Shown here piece after piece: positions 9,927-17,960 of a stretch of 34,093 bases of DNA. Under the pieces are notes generated by a model. The model did not search any database. It had not been told where the DNA came from and saw only the letters and a program-made list of their open reading frames with translations. The stretch spans positions 1-34,093 of the forward strand of contig JAEUQO010000322.1 in NCBI GenBank assembly GCA_016789605.1. Direction: 5' to 3'. This DNA comes from Acidobacteriota bacterium (lineage in GTDB: Bacteria; Acidobacteriota; Blastocatellia; RBC074). The stretch's first letter is position 1; each line of letters begins with the position of its first letter. The position numbers and the translations under genes were made by a program.

Positions 9927-10997
9927 CTATTGCGCGCCGTTTTTTGCTTTGGCGCGCAATTGTCTGATGATGTTCTTGATGTTTTCTGCGTCGCGCGCAT
10001 CCGGCGTTTGCTTTAAGAACAGTTCCAGTTCGTCAGCCGCTTCCTTATAGCGTTTGTTGTTGCTGTAAAGCTGTGCCAGGTGCATATGGCAATCGGCGGG
10101 CGCCTGGTTGCCGCCGAGCTCATACGTGCGTTTCAGGTGCGTTTCGGCTTCCGTCGGCTTGTTGATCTTGAGCAAGCTCAGGCCCAGATAAAAGTGACCG
10201 TAAACGGCATTGGGGGAGGTCGGTGCCAGCACCAAGGAACGTTGCAATGATTCTGCTGCCTCGGGCCATTGGCGTGATTGATATTGCACGACGCCCAGCG
10301 CATACAAACTGGTTGCGCCGCTGGAATTGACGGTCAGGGCTTTGGTCAGGACGGTGCGCGCTGATTCGAGTTGTTGTCGTTTGACCAGTTCCAAGCCCAG
10401 GCGTTCCAGCGCCAGATAATAGTTGGGGAAAAAATTGAGCGCTTCTTGCAACGATTCCAGGCCTTGTTGCACCTGCTTCTCGTTTTCGAGCTGTTTGAGC
10501 GCGCGTTCATAGGCTTTGCGCGCATTTTCGGGCACTTCCTGCACAAACGTCGCACCCGGATTGACCGGGTTTGTGTTTCCTTTGATTTCGTCGCGGCTCT
10601 TTAAGGTGAAGTCCAACTGTTCGTAATGCGCACCGCCGTTGTTGCGCGCGGCGAATAAGGTCACGCGTGCCGAACGGTTCTGATAGTTTCCATCGGAATG
10701 CACTTTGACGATAAAGGTGCCCTGGGAAAGATTGCGGAACGAATACCGCCCGCTGGTATCAGTGAACGTTTGCATGATGCGCATTTCAACTTCATCGCAA
10801 AGTTCCACCCGAATGCGGTTGAGCGGTTGGCCGGACGTATTGGTGATAAGGCCGTTGATGACGTTGCGATTGTTCTGCAAGGTCGCTGACGTTGACGACA
10901 ACACTGTTGTTGACGATGCCAATGTCGTAGGCGCAGTGAATTCTTTAACTCCCGGTGTCAATAGCAGGATGAGCAACAACGGTGAAGCGGTCGTCAT
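9927..10997 (-). CDS. TPR protein with carboxypeptidase-regulatory-like domain, probably exported
   Basis: The 356-residue protein begins with a hydrophobic segment (MTTASPLLLILLLTPGVKE) that may be a signal peptide or anchor, although it lacks basic n-region residues. Residues of about 45-115 form a carboxypeptidase-regulatory-like domain (GLITNTSGQPLNRIRVELCD, TDTSGRYSFRNLSQGTFIVK). Residues of about 155-345 are TPR repeats (ALNFFPNYYLALERLGLELV, GATSLYALGVVQYQSRQWPE, AVYGHFYLGLSLLKINKPTE, DCHMHLAQLYSNNKRYKEAA). AGGAG stands 9 nt before the ATG. The fold suggests a protein-interaction scaffold in the cell envelope. The VWFA-like gene lies 152 bp downstream on the same strand and could be co-transcribed; the shared job is unknown. 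Confidence 0.85.
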   Translation of the reverse strand: MTTASPLLLILLLTPGVKEFTAPTTLASSTTVLSSTSATLQNNRNVINGLITNTSGQPLNRIRVELCDEVEMRIMQTFTDTSGRYSFRNLSQGTFIVKVHSDGNYQNRSARVTLFAARNNGGAHYEQLDFTLKSRDEIKGNTNPVNPGATFVQEVPENARKAYERALKQLENEKQVQQGLESLQEALNFFPNYYLALERLGLELVKRQQLESARTVLTKALTVNSSGATSLYALGVVQYQSRQWPEAAESLQRSLVLAPTSPNAVYGHFYLGLSLLKINKPTEAETHLKRTYELGGNQAPADCHMHLAQLYSNNKRYKEAADELELFLKQTPDARDAENIKNIIRQLRAKAKNGAQ

Positions 10998-11418
10998 GAC
11001 GTTAGCTCCTGATCTCTATATAAGCGGCAACAGTAAAGACGCAGCAGGCCTTTGCTTGCGTTACGAATTTGTTTCCGACTTTGTCGCGCGCGGCAACGGC
11101 AACTGGTGACCAACGTGTATGAATTCGCAAATGGGAATTTGCTGGCTCCGTCGCAGATTCTAAAAATGCCACGCCGCCATCAGCGGGATTGTGTGCCGCG
11201 CAATGGCAAAGCAACGCAAACTCTCGTCAACTGTGAAATCTGTCGGAAAACTGAATGAGGGAACAACTACCGCGCGAATTTTACTGCGCGCGGCAACCGA
11301 TGGCCAGAAAAATTTGCCCGCTGACAGTGCGCTCTTGTCACCGTGGTTAGGCTGTGGCAAAAAGCAATTGGTTTAACCGCACGCAAACCATCATCTACAC
11401 CTCTTCAGGAGCAACACT
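10998..11418. other. Divergent intergenic region
   Basis: This 421-bp gap separates the leftward TPR gene from the rightward oxidoreductase gene and should carry both promoters. Several short frames cross it without ribosome sites or recognisable products. I see no hairpin or repeat of note. Confidence 0.5.
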
Positions 11419-12735
11419 ATGAGTAACCGACGGGATTTTTTGAAGTCGTCCGCCGCTGCCGCTGCGGCTGGCACACTCGGATTCAATATCAGGACGTCTG
11501 CCGGCAGTCCGAATGACACAATTCGTGTCGCGGTGGTCGGCGTGCGTGGCCAGGGCAATTCCCACATTCGCGAATACCTGCGCATGCCCAACGTCGAAAT
11601 TGCCGCCATTTGCGACATTGACGAAAGCGAGCGCAAAAAACGCTGTGGCGAAATCGAAAAAGCCTCTGGCAAAAAGCCGCAGGAATATGTGGACATCCGC
11701 AAATTGCTGGATGACAAATCCATCAATGCCATCTCGATTGCGACGCCCAACCATTGGCACAGCTTGATGGGCATCTGGGCCTGTCAGGCGGGCAAAGACG
11801 TATACGTCGAAAAACCCTGTTCGCACAGTTATTGGGAAGGCAAACAGTTGGTGGCGGCGGCGCGCAAATACAATCGCATCGTGCAACACGGCACCAACAG
11901 CCGTTCGACCGTCGCCTTGCGCGAGGCCATGCAGAAGCTCAAAGAAGGTGTCATTGGCGATGTGTATATGGCGCGCGGATTGTGCTTCAAATGGCGCGAC
12001 ACCATCGGCAAAAAGCCGGATGGGCCCGTGCCTGCCGGGGTGGATTATGATTTGTGGACCGGCCCGGCGCAGAAACGCCCGTTCAATCCGAATCGGTTCC
12101 ATTACAACTGGCATTGGAATTGGGATTACGGCAATGGCGACATCGGCAACCAGGGCATTCACGAAATGGACATTTGCCGCTGGGGCCTGGGCGTGACATT
12201 GCCGAACAAGGTCTTTTCGATGGGCGGGCATTTCATGTTCGATGACGATCAGGTGACGCCCAACACGCAAATCGCCAACCTGGAATTCAACGTCAACGGC
12301 AAAAAGAAAATCATCGTTTTTGAAGTCCGTCACTGGATTTCCAACCACGAAGCAGGCATTGGCGAAGGCGGCGACAGCAACACCATCGGCAACATTTTTT
12401 ATGGTTCCGAAGGTTATATGGCCATTTCCGGCTACAACTCCTACAAGACGTTTTTGGGCCGGAAACAGGAACCGGGGCCGTCACGACGCGAAGGCGGCAG
12501 CAACTGGGAAAACTTCATCAAGGCCGTGCGCAGCCGCAAACGCGAAGACCTCAACGGCGAAATCGAAGAAGGGCATTTGTCCAGCGCGTTGATGCATTTG
12601 TCGAACATTTCCTACCGGTTGGGGCGTTCGCTCGATTTCGACCCGGTCAAGGAAGTGGTCGTCAAAGATACCGAAGCCACGGCAATGTTGCGGGATAAAT
12701 ATCGCGCGCCGTTTGTCGTGCCCGAAAAAGTCTAA
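11419..12735 (+). CDS. Tat-exported Gfo/Idh/MocA-family oxidoreductase
   Basis: The 438-residue protein opens with a twin-arginine signal (SNRRDFLKSSAAAAAAGTLG), so it probably acts folded in the periplasm. The Rossmann domain follows: VAVVGVRGQGNSHIREYL (residues 37-54) is the dinucleotide-binding loop, CDIDES ends strand 2, and EKP (131-133) is the family's catalytic-domain motif. The C-terminal half has a typical substrate-domain block (GNGDIGNQGIHEMDICRWGL). AGGAG lies 8 nt upstream of the ATG. Relatives are NAD(P)-dependent sugar or inositol dehydrogenases, and exported members are common in Acidobacteriota and Planctomycetes. The substrate cannot be told. It appears monocistronic; downstream is a repeat hairpin. 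Confidence 0.9.
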   Translation: MSNRRDFLKSSAAAAAAGTLGFNIRTSAGSPNDTIRVAVVGVRGQGNSHIREYLRMPNVEIAAICDIDESERKKRCGEIEKASGKKPQEYVDIRKLLDDKSINAISIATPNHWHSLMGIWACQAGKDVYVEKPCSHSYWEGKQLVAAARKYNRIVQHGTNSRSTVALREAMQKLKEGVIGDVYMARGLCFKWRDTIGKKPDGPVPAGVDYDLWTGPAQKRPFNPNRFHYNWHWNWDYGNGDIGNQGIHEMDICRWGLGVTLPNKVFSMGGHFMFDDDQVTPNTQIANLEFNVNGKKKIIVFEVRHWISNHEAGIGEGGDSNTIGNIFYGSEGYMAISGYNSYKTFLGRKQEPGPSRREGGSNWENFIKAVRSRKREDLNGEIEEGHLSSALMHLSNISYRLGRSLDFDPVKEVVVKDTEATAMLRDKYRAPFVVPEKV

Positions 12736-12743
12736 CTGTGTGC

Positions 12744-12887
12744 GCAGCAGGCAAAAATGGCAGGTTGCGGGCCACTGAGGCGCGTGGGCACAGAGGAAAA
12801 AAACAGACCGAGCGCATCTCGTCGCTGTTTTTTCGCTCTGGCTCTGCGGTTCTGTGGCTAAGCCGCAAGCTCATTTTTGCCTGCTGC
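12744..12887. repeat. 144-bp imperfect palindromic element, CACAGAG-type
   Basis: The outer arms (12744-12770 and 12863-12887) both read GCAGCAGGCAAAAATG in the outer part and TTGCGG in the inner part when one is reverse-complemented. Inside them, GCCACTGAG...GGCACAGAGG and AAAAAACAG on the left mirror CTGTTTTTT and GGTTCTGTGGC on the right. Almost the whole element can therefore fold back on itself. The inner arms resemble the CACAGAG/CTCTGTGGC arms of the two 109-bp repeats, suggesting one family. No coding potential is seen. The rest of the 310-bp gap between genes (12736-13045) holds nothing else recognisable. Confidence 0.8.
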
Positions 12888-13045
12888 GATTTAGAAAGGC
12901 ATTGCCTCGCTCGAGGGCAGAGAAGCGTCCGAAAAATTCCATTTTTAATCTCGCCGTAGTTCGTGCATAATCTGCCGCGACCCCACAACTCGGCGCCCCG
13001 CTTTCATCCCCTACAAAGTTTGTCTCTACGAAGGTTTGGCAATTT

Positions 13046-14149
13046 ATGAAGCAGACATTTCGCGCGATCGTTTTCCTGATCGCTTTGCTGGCTTGCGCCG
13101 GGGTGGCCGCCGCGCAAAGTGGTAAATTCACGGTTCAATTAGAAGCCGCGCAGACTATCGAGGAAGCACAAGAAAAAGTCCGGCAATACAAGGCCAAAGG
13201 CGTCGAAGCGTATGTATTGAAAAGTCAGGTGCAAGGCAAAGGTACGTTTTATCGCGTGCGCGCCGGGATGTTTCCCAACGCAAACGAAGCGCGCAAATTC
13301 GGCGCGGATTTACAGCGCCGGGGCCTGGTCAGCGAATTTTTTATTGCTGCATTTGAACAGCCCAAAGATGAGTTGGTGACCTCCACCCCTGCGCCGAAAA
13401 AGACACCGCCCGTCGTCGTCAAAGAACCTGCCGTCAATCCCGCCAAAGACGCACCCAAAGAAGTCGCCAAAGAAACACCGCCGGTGAAAACGCCGCCCAA
13501 GGAAGTCGCGGCTGTACCGCCGAATCCGGCACCGGCAGAAGCTCCGGCGCCGAAAGAAAACCGTCCCAGCGAGCCGGTCAAACCGCCGGTCAAAGAGCCT
13601 GCGCCCAAAGAGGTTGCCGCTAGCAGCAAGGCTGCGCCGACGGGCGCGGCAGGGTTTGTGCGTTTTCAGGATTCCGGCGTGGGCTATTCTTTCGAGCATC
13701 CGGCGCATTGGACAGGCGGACCGCTGAAACTGGAAGAAGCCAAAGCGCAACGCGTTAATGCCGGTGCGCTGTTTACTTCGGCGGAAGATTCGGCGTTCTT
13801 AAATGCCATTTGGAACGAGCTGGACAAAGCCAACAGCCCGACCAATGACAATGACCTGATCGTGGACGTGATTTTACGCAGCATGAAATCCGGCGATGGC
13901 ACGCAAAGCATGGAAGAGGTTTCGCGCCAGGTGAAAAATGAACAAGGCGCGGTAAAAACCTATTTGAACTTGCGTGCCAAGTTCCAGACGCAAGGGCAAA
14001 GCGCGCCGCTGGATTTTCTAGGCAAAGCTGTGATCGTGCGCGCGAACAAAGGCATTTTGCTGGTCGTGGCGTTCTATGCCAAAGACGGCCCCGCCGCTGT
14101 TGCCAACACCGCCGACAAGATCATCGCTTCGGTGCGTGCGCCGGAATAG
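13046..14149 (+). CDS. Exported SPOR-domain protein with proline/lysine-rich linker
   Basis: The 367-residue product has a signal peptide (residues 1-24, ending AGVAAAQ). Residues of about 26-105 form a SPOR-like fold (GKFTVQLEAAQTIEEAQEKV, GTFYRVRAGMFPNANEARKF), which in known proteins binds denuded septal peptidoglycan. Residues of about 115-205 are a low-complexity Pro/Lys/Ala/Val linker. The C-terminal domain (FVRFQDSGVGYSFEHPAHWT; KAVIVRANKGILLVVAFYAK) resembles PsbP/DUF1795-like lipid- or surface-binding folds. SPOR at the N-terminus with a globular C-terminal domain reverses the usual order. The ribosome site is weak (GAAGG about 12 nt upstream). A good terminator follows. Cell-envelope localisation is inferred. 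Confidence 0.8.
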   Translation: MKQTFRAIVFLIALLACAGVAAAQSGKFTVQLEAAQTIEEAQEKVRQYKAKGVEAYVLKSQVQGKGTFYRVRAGMFPNANEARKFGADLQRRGLVSEFFIAAFEQPKDELVTSTPAPKKTPPVVVKEPAVNPAKDAPKEVAKETPPVKTPPKEVAAVPPNPAPAEAPAPKENRPSEPVKPPVKEPAPKEVAASSKAAPTGAAGFVRFQDSGVGYSFEHPAHWTGGPLKLEEAKAQRVNAGALFTSAEDSAFLNAIWNELDKANSPTNDNDLIVDVILRSMKSGDGTQSMEEVSRQVKNEQGAVKTYLNLRAKFQTQGQSAPLDFLGKAVIVRANKGILLVVAFYAKDGPAAVANTADKIIASVRAPE

Positions 14150-14177
14150 CGCACGAAAACAGGTACGGCCATAAACC

Positions 14178-14232
14178 AAGAGGCAGAAGTCAAAGACCAC
14201 GCGTCTGACAACTTCTGCCTCTTTCTGTTTTT
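14178..14232 (+). terminator. Rho-independent terminator after the SPOR-domain gene
   Basis: A perfect 13-bp stem (AAGAGGCAGAAGT at 14178-14190, partner 14211-14223) has a 20-nt loop with a small inner stem and is followed by TCTGTTTTT. It lies about 28 nt after the stop. Confidence 0.9.
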
Positions 14233-14340
14233 GTGAGGCGTTCTTTCTGCCACCTGGTTTGAACTTTCTCTTGCCGCGAAGCGTTCAGCTCAACGGTAGA
14301 AGAAACCTGCAAGACCAACCAACCCAGGGAGGATTCCGTC

Positions 14341-14958
14341 ATGTTGATGGCCGACACGATGGCGATCTTTTTCGTGATTCTCGGATTGTTGCTGGCATTT
14401 CCGGGCTTGTGGCTGCTGTGCCGTGGCGTCTGGCCACAGGCAGTGACCGGCGCCGCAGAAGCCTGTCGCAACGGATTGCTCAAACCATTTTTGCTGGGGT
14501 TGCCGCTGACTTGCGCCGTCATTCTGGCTGCCGTCATCATCGGCAAAGCCGGTTCGCCGGGCGCAATCACGGCCACGGCGTTGGTCTGTTTTTACCTCGT
14601 CTTTGCCCAATGCGGCGTCGCCGGATTGGCCACCAAGATCGGCATGACGCTGGGTTCTTCAAAAGACCAACGGCAACCGTGGCGCGCCACTTTGCGCGGC
14701 GGAATTGCACTGGAACTCGCCTGGTTGTTGCCCATTCTGGGGTGGTTTTTGTTGTTGCCAGTGGCGACAACCATTGGCAGCGGCGCTTTGTTGCTCGCGT
14801 TGTGGCGCAAACGATTGGCCGCCAAAACAACACAACCTGCCGCGCCTTTTGCCATTCCATCCGCGGCAGCACCATTCGCTGAATCAACAACTGCCGCCAG
14901 TCGCGCTACCAGTTCATTTGGCGAACGCGTCACTGGCGGACTGAGGACAGAGCGATGA
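14341..14958 (+). CDS. Four-TM inner-membrane protein, first gene of the DUF1800/DUF1501 operon
   Basis: The 205-residue product has four likely membrane segments: residues 8-28 (AIFFVILGLLLAFPGLWLL), about 48-68 (LLKPFLLGLPLTCAVILAAV), about 75-97 (ITATALVCFYLVFAQCGVAG) and about 122-150 (LELAWLLPILGWFLLLPVAT). A Ser/Thr/Ala-rich soluble tail of about 50 residues follows. AGGGAGGA sits 7 nt before the ATG at 14341; an in-frame ATG at 14347 is an alternative. The stop TGA overlaps the next gene's ATG (ATGA at 14955-14958), indicating translational coupling with the DUF1800 gene. I do not recognise the family. Context suggests it supports export or anchoring of the two downstream Tat proteins, but that is a guess. 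Confidence 0.75.
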   Translation: MLMADTMAIFFVILGLLLAFPGLWLLCRGVWPQAVTGAAEACRNGLLKPFLLGLPLTCAVILAAVIIGKAGSPGAITATALVCFYLVFAQCGVAGLATKIGMTLGSSKDQRQPWRATLRGGIALELAWLLPILGWFLLLPVATTIGSGALLLALWRKRLAAKTTQPAAPFAIPSAAAPFAESTTAASRATSSFGERVTGGLRTER

Positions 14959-16469
14959 GCAGCACACGCCGCGCCTGGTTGCGTGCGGCGGCGATTGCTG
15001 GCGGGGTCTTGCCGCTAGCTGCGTGCGAACGCCTGTTGAGCCGCGTCAGTCGCGAACTGGGCCAGAACATTCCCGCGCAATTTGCCACGCCTGCCAGTGC
15101 TGACATAGACCCGGTGTTCCATTTGCTGTCGCGCACCAGTTACGGATTGTGGCCGGGCGATTGGCAACGCGCACAGGCTGTAATCAAAGACGGCGGCCCG
15201 GCGGCTTGGATTGAACAGCAGCTTGCGCCAGACACGATTGACGACCGTTTGTGCGATTTGCGCGCCCGGCGTTTTGAAACGCTCTGGCACGATCCGGGCA
15301 CGTGTTACGAATACAAAAAAGAAGTCCTGCGCGAAGAAATCACCCGCCACACGCTGCTGCGCGCCGTTTACAGCCAGCGCCAGTTGTTTGAAGTGATGGT
15401 CGGGTTCTGGACCGATCACCTCAACATCAATCTGGAAAAAGGCGATTGCATCTATCTGAAACCTGCCGATGACCGCACGGTCATTCGCCAGCATGCGTTG
15501 GGAAAATTCCGTGACCTGATTCGCGCTTCGGTGACGTCGCCCGCGATGCTGGTGTATCTGGACGGCAAGGAAAACAGGAAAGCCGCGCCCACTGACATCC
15601 CCAACGAAAATTACGCGCGCGAATTGCTGGAATTGCACACGCTGGGCGTACACGGCGGTTATACGCAGCAAGACGTTTATGAAGCGGCGCGTTGTCTGAC
15701 CGGTTGGCGATTGCGCACGACCTGGCGCAAAGGCACGGTGTATTTCGATCCCGCCTGGCACGACGACGGCGAAAAGACGCTGTTGGGGCAGCGCATTGCG
15801 GCAGGCGGCGGCGCATACGACGTAGACCGCGTGGTCGACATCGTTTGCCGCCATCCGGCAACGGCGCGATTTATCGCGACCAAATTGACGCAAAAGTTTG
15901 TTTCAGAAACTGCGCCCTCTTCCTTGGTGGAACGCGTCGCCCAAACCTTCACCGCGACTGACGGCGACAGCAAAGCAATGTTGCGCGTCATTCTGTTGTC
16001 TGACGAATTCCAGTCCGCGCGCGGCGTGAAATTCAAACGGCCGTTTCATTTCATCGCCAGTTGTTTGCGCGCTCTGGGCGCAGACACGCACGCGCACAAA
16101 CCCTTGCTCGAATATTTGCTGCGTATGGGGCAAGCGCCGTTTCAACATCCCACGCCGGATGGCTATCCGGACGAAGCAACGCCGTGGTTGGGGACATTGT
16201 TGTGGCGCTGGAATTTTGCGATTTCGCTGGCGGCGAACAATGTGCCTTCCGTGCAGGTCGAAGCTGCGCGCCTGTTGACCGCGCTCGGTGGTGATGGCGC
16301 ACAACTCGATCCGGCGCGGTTGTGGCCGCATTTCATTGGCCGAATGAGTACGGCGGCAGAGTCACAGCCGCTCACGGAATTTGCCGCGCGTTCCGGGTTG
16401 CAAGGCGACGCGCACAACGCCGAATTGCTCGGTTTGTTGCTGGCTTCGCCAGCGTTTCAACGGTATTAG
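14955..16469 (+). CDS. DUF1800-family protein, probable Tat lipoprotein
   Basis: The 504-residue product has a twin-arginine signal (STRRAWLRAAAIAGGVLPLA) leading into a lipobox LAAC with Cys24, so it is probably exported folded and lipid-anchored. Family blocks are clear: FHLLSRTSYGLWPGD near the start, GFWTDHLNINLEKGD (about residue 152), NENYARELLELHTLGVHGGY (about 217-236) and EAARCLTGW just after. The length is within the usual 450-600 range. DUF1800 proteins occur with DUF1501 proteins in Acidobacteriota, Planctomycetes and Proteobacteria, and their biochemical function is not established. Its start overlaps the previous stop, and its stop is 3 nt before the DUF1501 start, so the three genes form one operon. 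Confidence 0.9.
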   Translation: MSSTRRAWLRAAAIAGGVLPLAACERLLSRVSRELGQNIPAQFATPASADIDPVFHLLSRTSYGLWPGDWQRAQAVIKDGGPAAWIEQQLAPDTIDDRLCDLRARRFETLWHDPGTCYEYKKEVLREEITRHTLLRAVYSQRQLFEVMVGFWTDHLNINLEKGDCIYLKPADDRTVIRQHALGKFRDLIRASVTSPAMLVYLDGKENRKAAPTDIPNENYARELLELHTLGVHGGYTQQDVYEAARCLTGWRLRTTWRKGTVYFDPAWHDDGEKTLLGQRIAAGGGAYDVDRVVDIVCRHPATARFIATKLTQKFVSETAPSSLVERVAQTFTATDGDSKAMLRVILLSDEFQSARGVKFKRPFHFIASCLRALGADTHAHKPLLEYLLRMGQAPFQHPTPDGYPDEATPWLGTLLWRWNFAISLAANNVPSVQVEAARLLTALGGDGAQLDPARLWPHFIGRMSTAAESQPLTEFAARSGLQGDAHNAELLGLLLASPAFQRY

Positions 16470-16472
16470 GCG

Positions 16473-17690
16473 ATGAGTTCTCGACGCGGATTTTTACGGC
16501 AACTGGCTTTGGGGCGTCCGGCAGCGGCGACGCACGAACACACGCTCGTCTGTGTGTTTTTGCGTGGCGGCGCTGACACGCTGAACATGGTCGTGCCCTA
16601 TGGTGACGATCGGTATTACCAGTTGCGTCCGACGATTGCCATTTCTGCGCCGGTTGCGAATTCAGCCAACAAAGACGCGGCGCTCAAGCTGGATGACTTT
16701 TACGCATTTCATCCCAAACTGCGCCCGCTTTTGCCGCTTTATCAAGAAGGACGCCTGGCGATTGTGCAAGCGGTCGGTTCTGACAACACCAGCGGTTCAC
16801 ATTTTGAAGCGCAAGACCAAATGGAACACGGCGAAGCGCAAGCGCGCGTGGCTAATTCCAGCGGCGGCGGTTGGTTGGGGCGACATTTGCGCACACGCAC
16901 CGGACGCGAGCTGACGCCGCTTTCCGCCGTCGCGATTGGACCCACGATTCCCGAAAGTTTGCGCGGCGCACCGACCGCCAGCGCGTTGCATTCGCTGGCA
17001 GAATTGCAAATTCAAGCGCCGACGCAAGATGCGCGCGCCGTCACCGCCGCTTTGGCGGCGCTCTATGGCGCTGAAGTCGGTTTGCTCAGCCAACCCGGTC
17101 GCTCGACGCTTGAATTGTTGCAACGCGTCGAAAGCCTGCGCGGCCAACGCTACGCGCCGGAAAATGGCGCGGAATATCCTGATGAAGAATTCGGCAACGG
17201 ATTGCGCGAAGTTGCGCGCTTGATCAAAGCCGGTGTTGGTCTGGAAGTCGCCTGTCTTGATTTGGGTGGTTGGGATACGCACTTTTTTCAAGGCGCTTCA
17301 GACGGGTTGCAAGCCGCACAAATTGCTTTGTTGGCGCGCGGCCTGGCGGCATTTGATGCTGAACTGCAAGCCGTTCGCGCACGTGTCACCGTGTTGGTGA
17401 TGACCGAATTTGGCCGCCGTATTTATGAGAACGGTTCACTCGGCACAGACCACGGACGCGGATTTGCCTTGCTGGCACTGGGCGGCTGCATTCAGGGCGG
17501 ACAGGTGTTTGGCGAAAAACCGTCGCTCACCGCCGATGACGAATTTTTGCTCGGCCCTGGCGGGTTGGCCGTTCACTGCGATTACCGAGCAGTGCTGGCG
17601 GAAATCCTGTCAGGAGTGCTCAACAATCAGCAGCTTGGGCAGGTGTTTCCAAACTTCCAGCCACAGGCTATCGGATTGGTGAAGGTCTGA
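16473..17690 (+). CDS. DUF1501-family Tat-exported protein
   Basis: The 405-residue protein starts SSRRGFLRQLALGRPAAA, a short Tat-type signal. Hallmark blocks of DUF1501 are LVCVFLRGGADTLNMVVPYG, FHPKLRPLLPLYQEGRLAIV, DLGGWDTHFFQG and VLVMTEFGRRIYENGSLGTD followed by HGRG. The fold is thought to be related to the alkaline phosphatase/sulfatase superfamily, but no enzyme activity is established for this branch. It starts 3 nt after the DUF1800 stop with no clear ribosome site, so it is probably translated by coupling. The paired occurrence with DUF1800 is the usual arrangement. No clear intrinsic terminator follows. Confidence 0.9.
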   Translation: MSSRRGFLRQLALGRPAAATHEHTLVCVFLRGGADTLNMVVPYGDDRYYQLRPTIAISAPVANSANKDAALKLDDFYAFHPKLRPLLPLYQEGRLAIVQAVGSDNTSGSHFEAQDQMEHGEAQARVANSSGGGWLGRHLRTRTGRELTPLSAVAIGPTIPESLRGAPTASALHSLAELQIQAPTQDARAVTAALAALYGAEVGLLSQPGRSTLELLQRVESLRGQRYAPENGAEYPDEEFGNGLREVARLIKAGVGLEVACLDLGGWDTHFFQGASDGLQAAQIALLARGLAAFDAELQAVRARVTVLVMTEFGRRIYENGSLGTDHGRGFALLALGGCIQGGQVFGEKPSLTADDEFLLGPGGLAVHCDYRAVLAEILSGVLNNQQLGQVFPNFQPQAIGLVKV

Positions 17691-17699
17691 GTCACGTTG

Positions 17700-17708
17700 C
17701 CCCCCCCC
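17700..17708 (+). repeat. C9 homopolymer tract in the intergenic region
   Basis: Nine consecutive C residues are followed by GTTTTT, ten bases after the DUF1501 stop. The tract lies outside any gene. A length-variable run is possible, and so is an assembly error. Confidence 0.7.
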
Positions 17709-17787
17709 GTTTTTCCAGGAAGCTTCCATGACGTAAGGCAATTGGAGGGACCGTTTCCCATTGTTTTGTCGCACGATTCGCTCCATC

Positions 17788-17819
17788 TCGTTTTTGGGAT
17801 GTTGTGATCCCAAAAACGA
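17788..17819. promoter_or_regulatory. Palindromic enhancer-like operator upstream of the efflux operon (site 1)
   Basis: The half-site TCGTTTTTGGGA is followed by 8 nt and then its exact reverse complement. The centre is at 17803.5, 94 bp before the -24 GG of the sigma-54-like promoter at 17896-17910. The same palindrome, with one symmetrical base change and the same 8-nt gap, lies at 29675-29706 before the operon encoding an NtrC-type activator. No T-run follows outside the arms, so it does not look like a terminator. The position suits an upstream activating sequence for a sigma-54 activator; binding by the window's own regulator is inferred. Confidence 0.75.
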
Positions 17820-17895
17820 ACACCGCTTCTCAATACCGCTTTTTTCGCCGTATCATTACCCCAATCCACACAGTAAGTTACTCTGGCCCTGCGGC

Positions 17896-17910
17896 TGGCA
17901 CGCAAATTGG
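17896..17910 (+). promoter_or_regulatory. Sigma-54-like (-24/-12) promoter of the efflux operon
   Basis: TGGCACGCAAATTGG matches the sigma-54 consensus TGGCACGNNNNTTGC except for the final base (G for C). GG and the TTG G are 12 nt apart, as required. The predicted start of transcription is near 17922, giving a leader of about 39 nt before the HlyD-type ATG at 17961. Confidence 0.65.
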
Positions 17911-17960
17911 CTAAGAGCGTGAGGGATCACGTTATTCGGATTAGTTTTCAGGGAGGCTTT

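Noticed and set aside
17907..17960. Upstream TTG start for the HlyD-type adaptor
   Set aside because: It lies inside the -12 element of the predicted promoter and has no ribosome site; the ATG at 17961 has GGGAGG and gives a normal basic n-region plus anchor.
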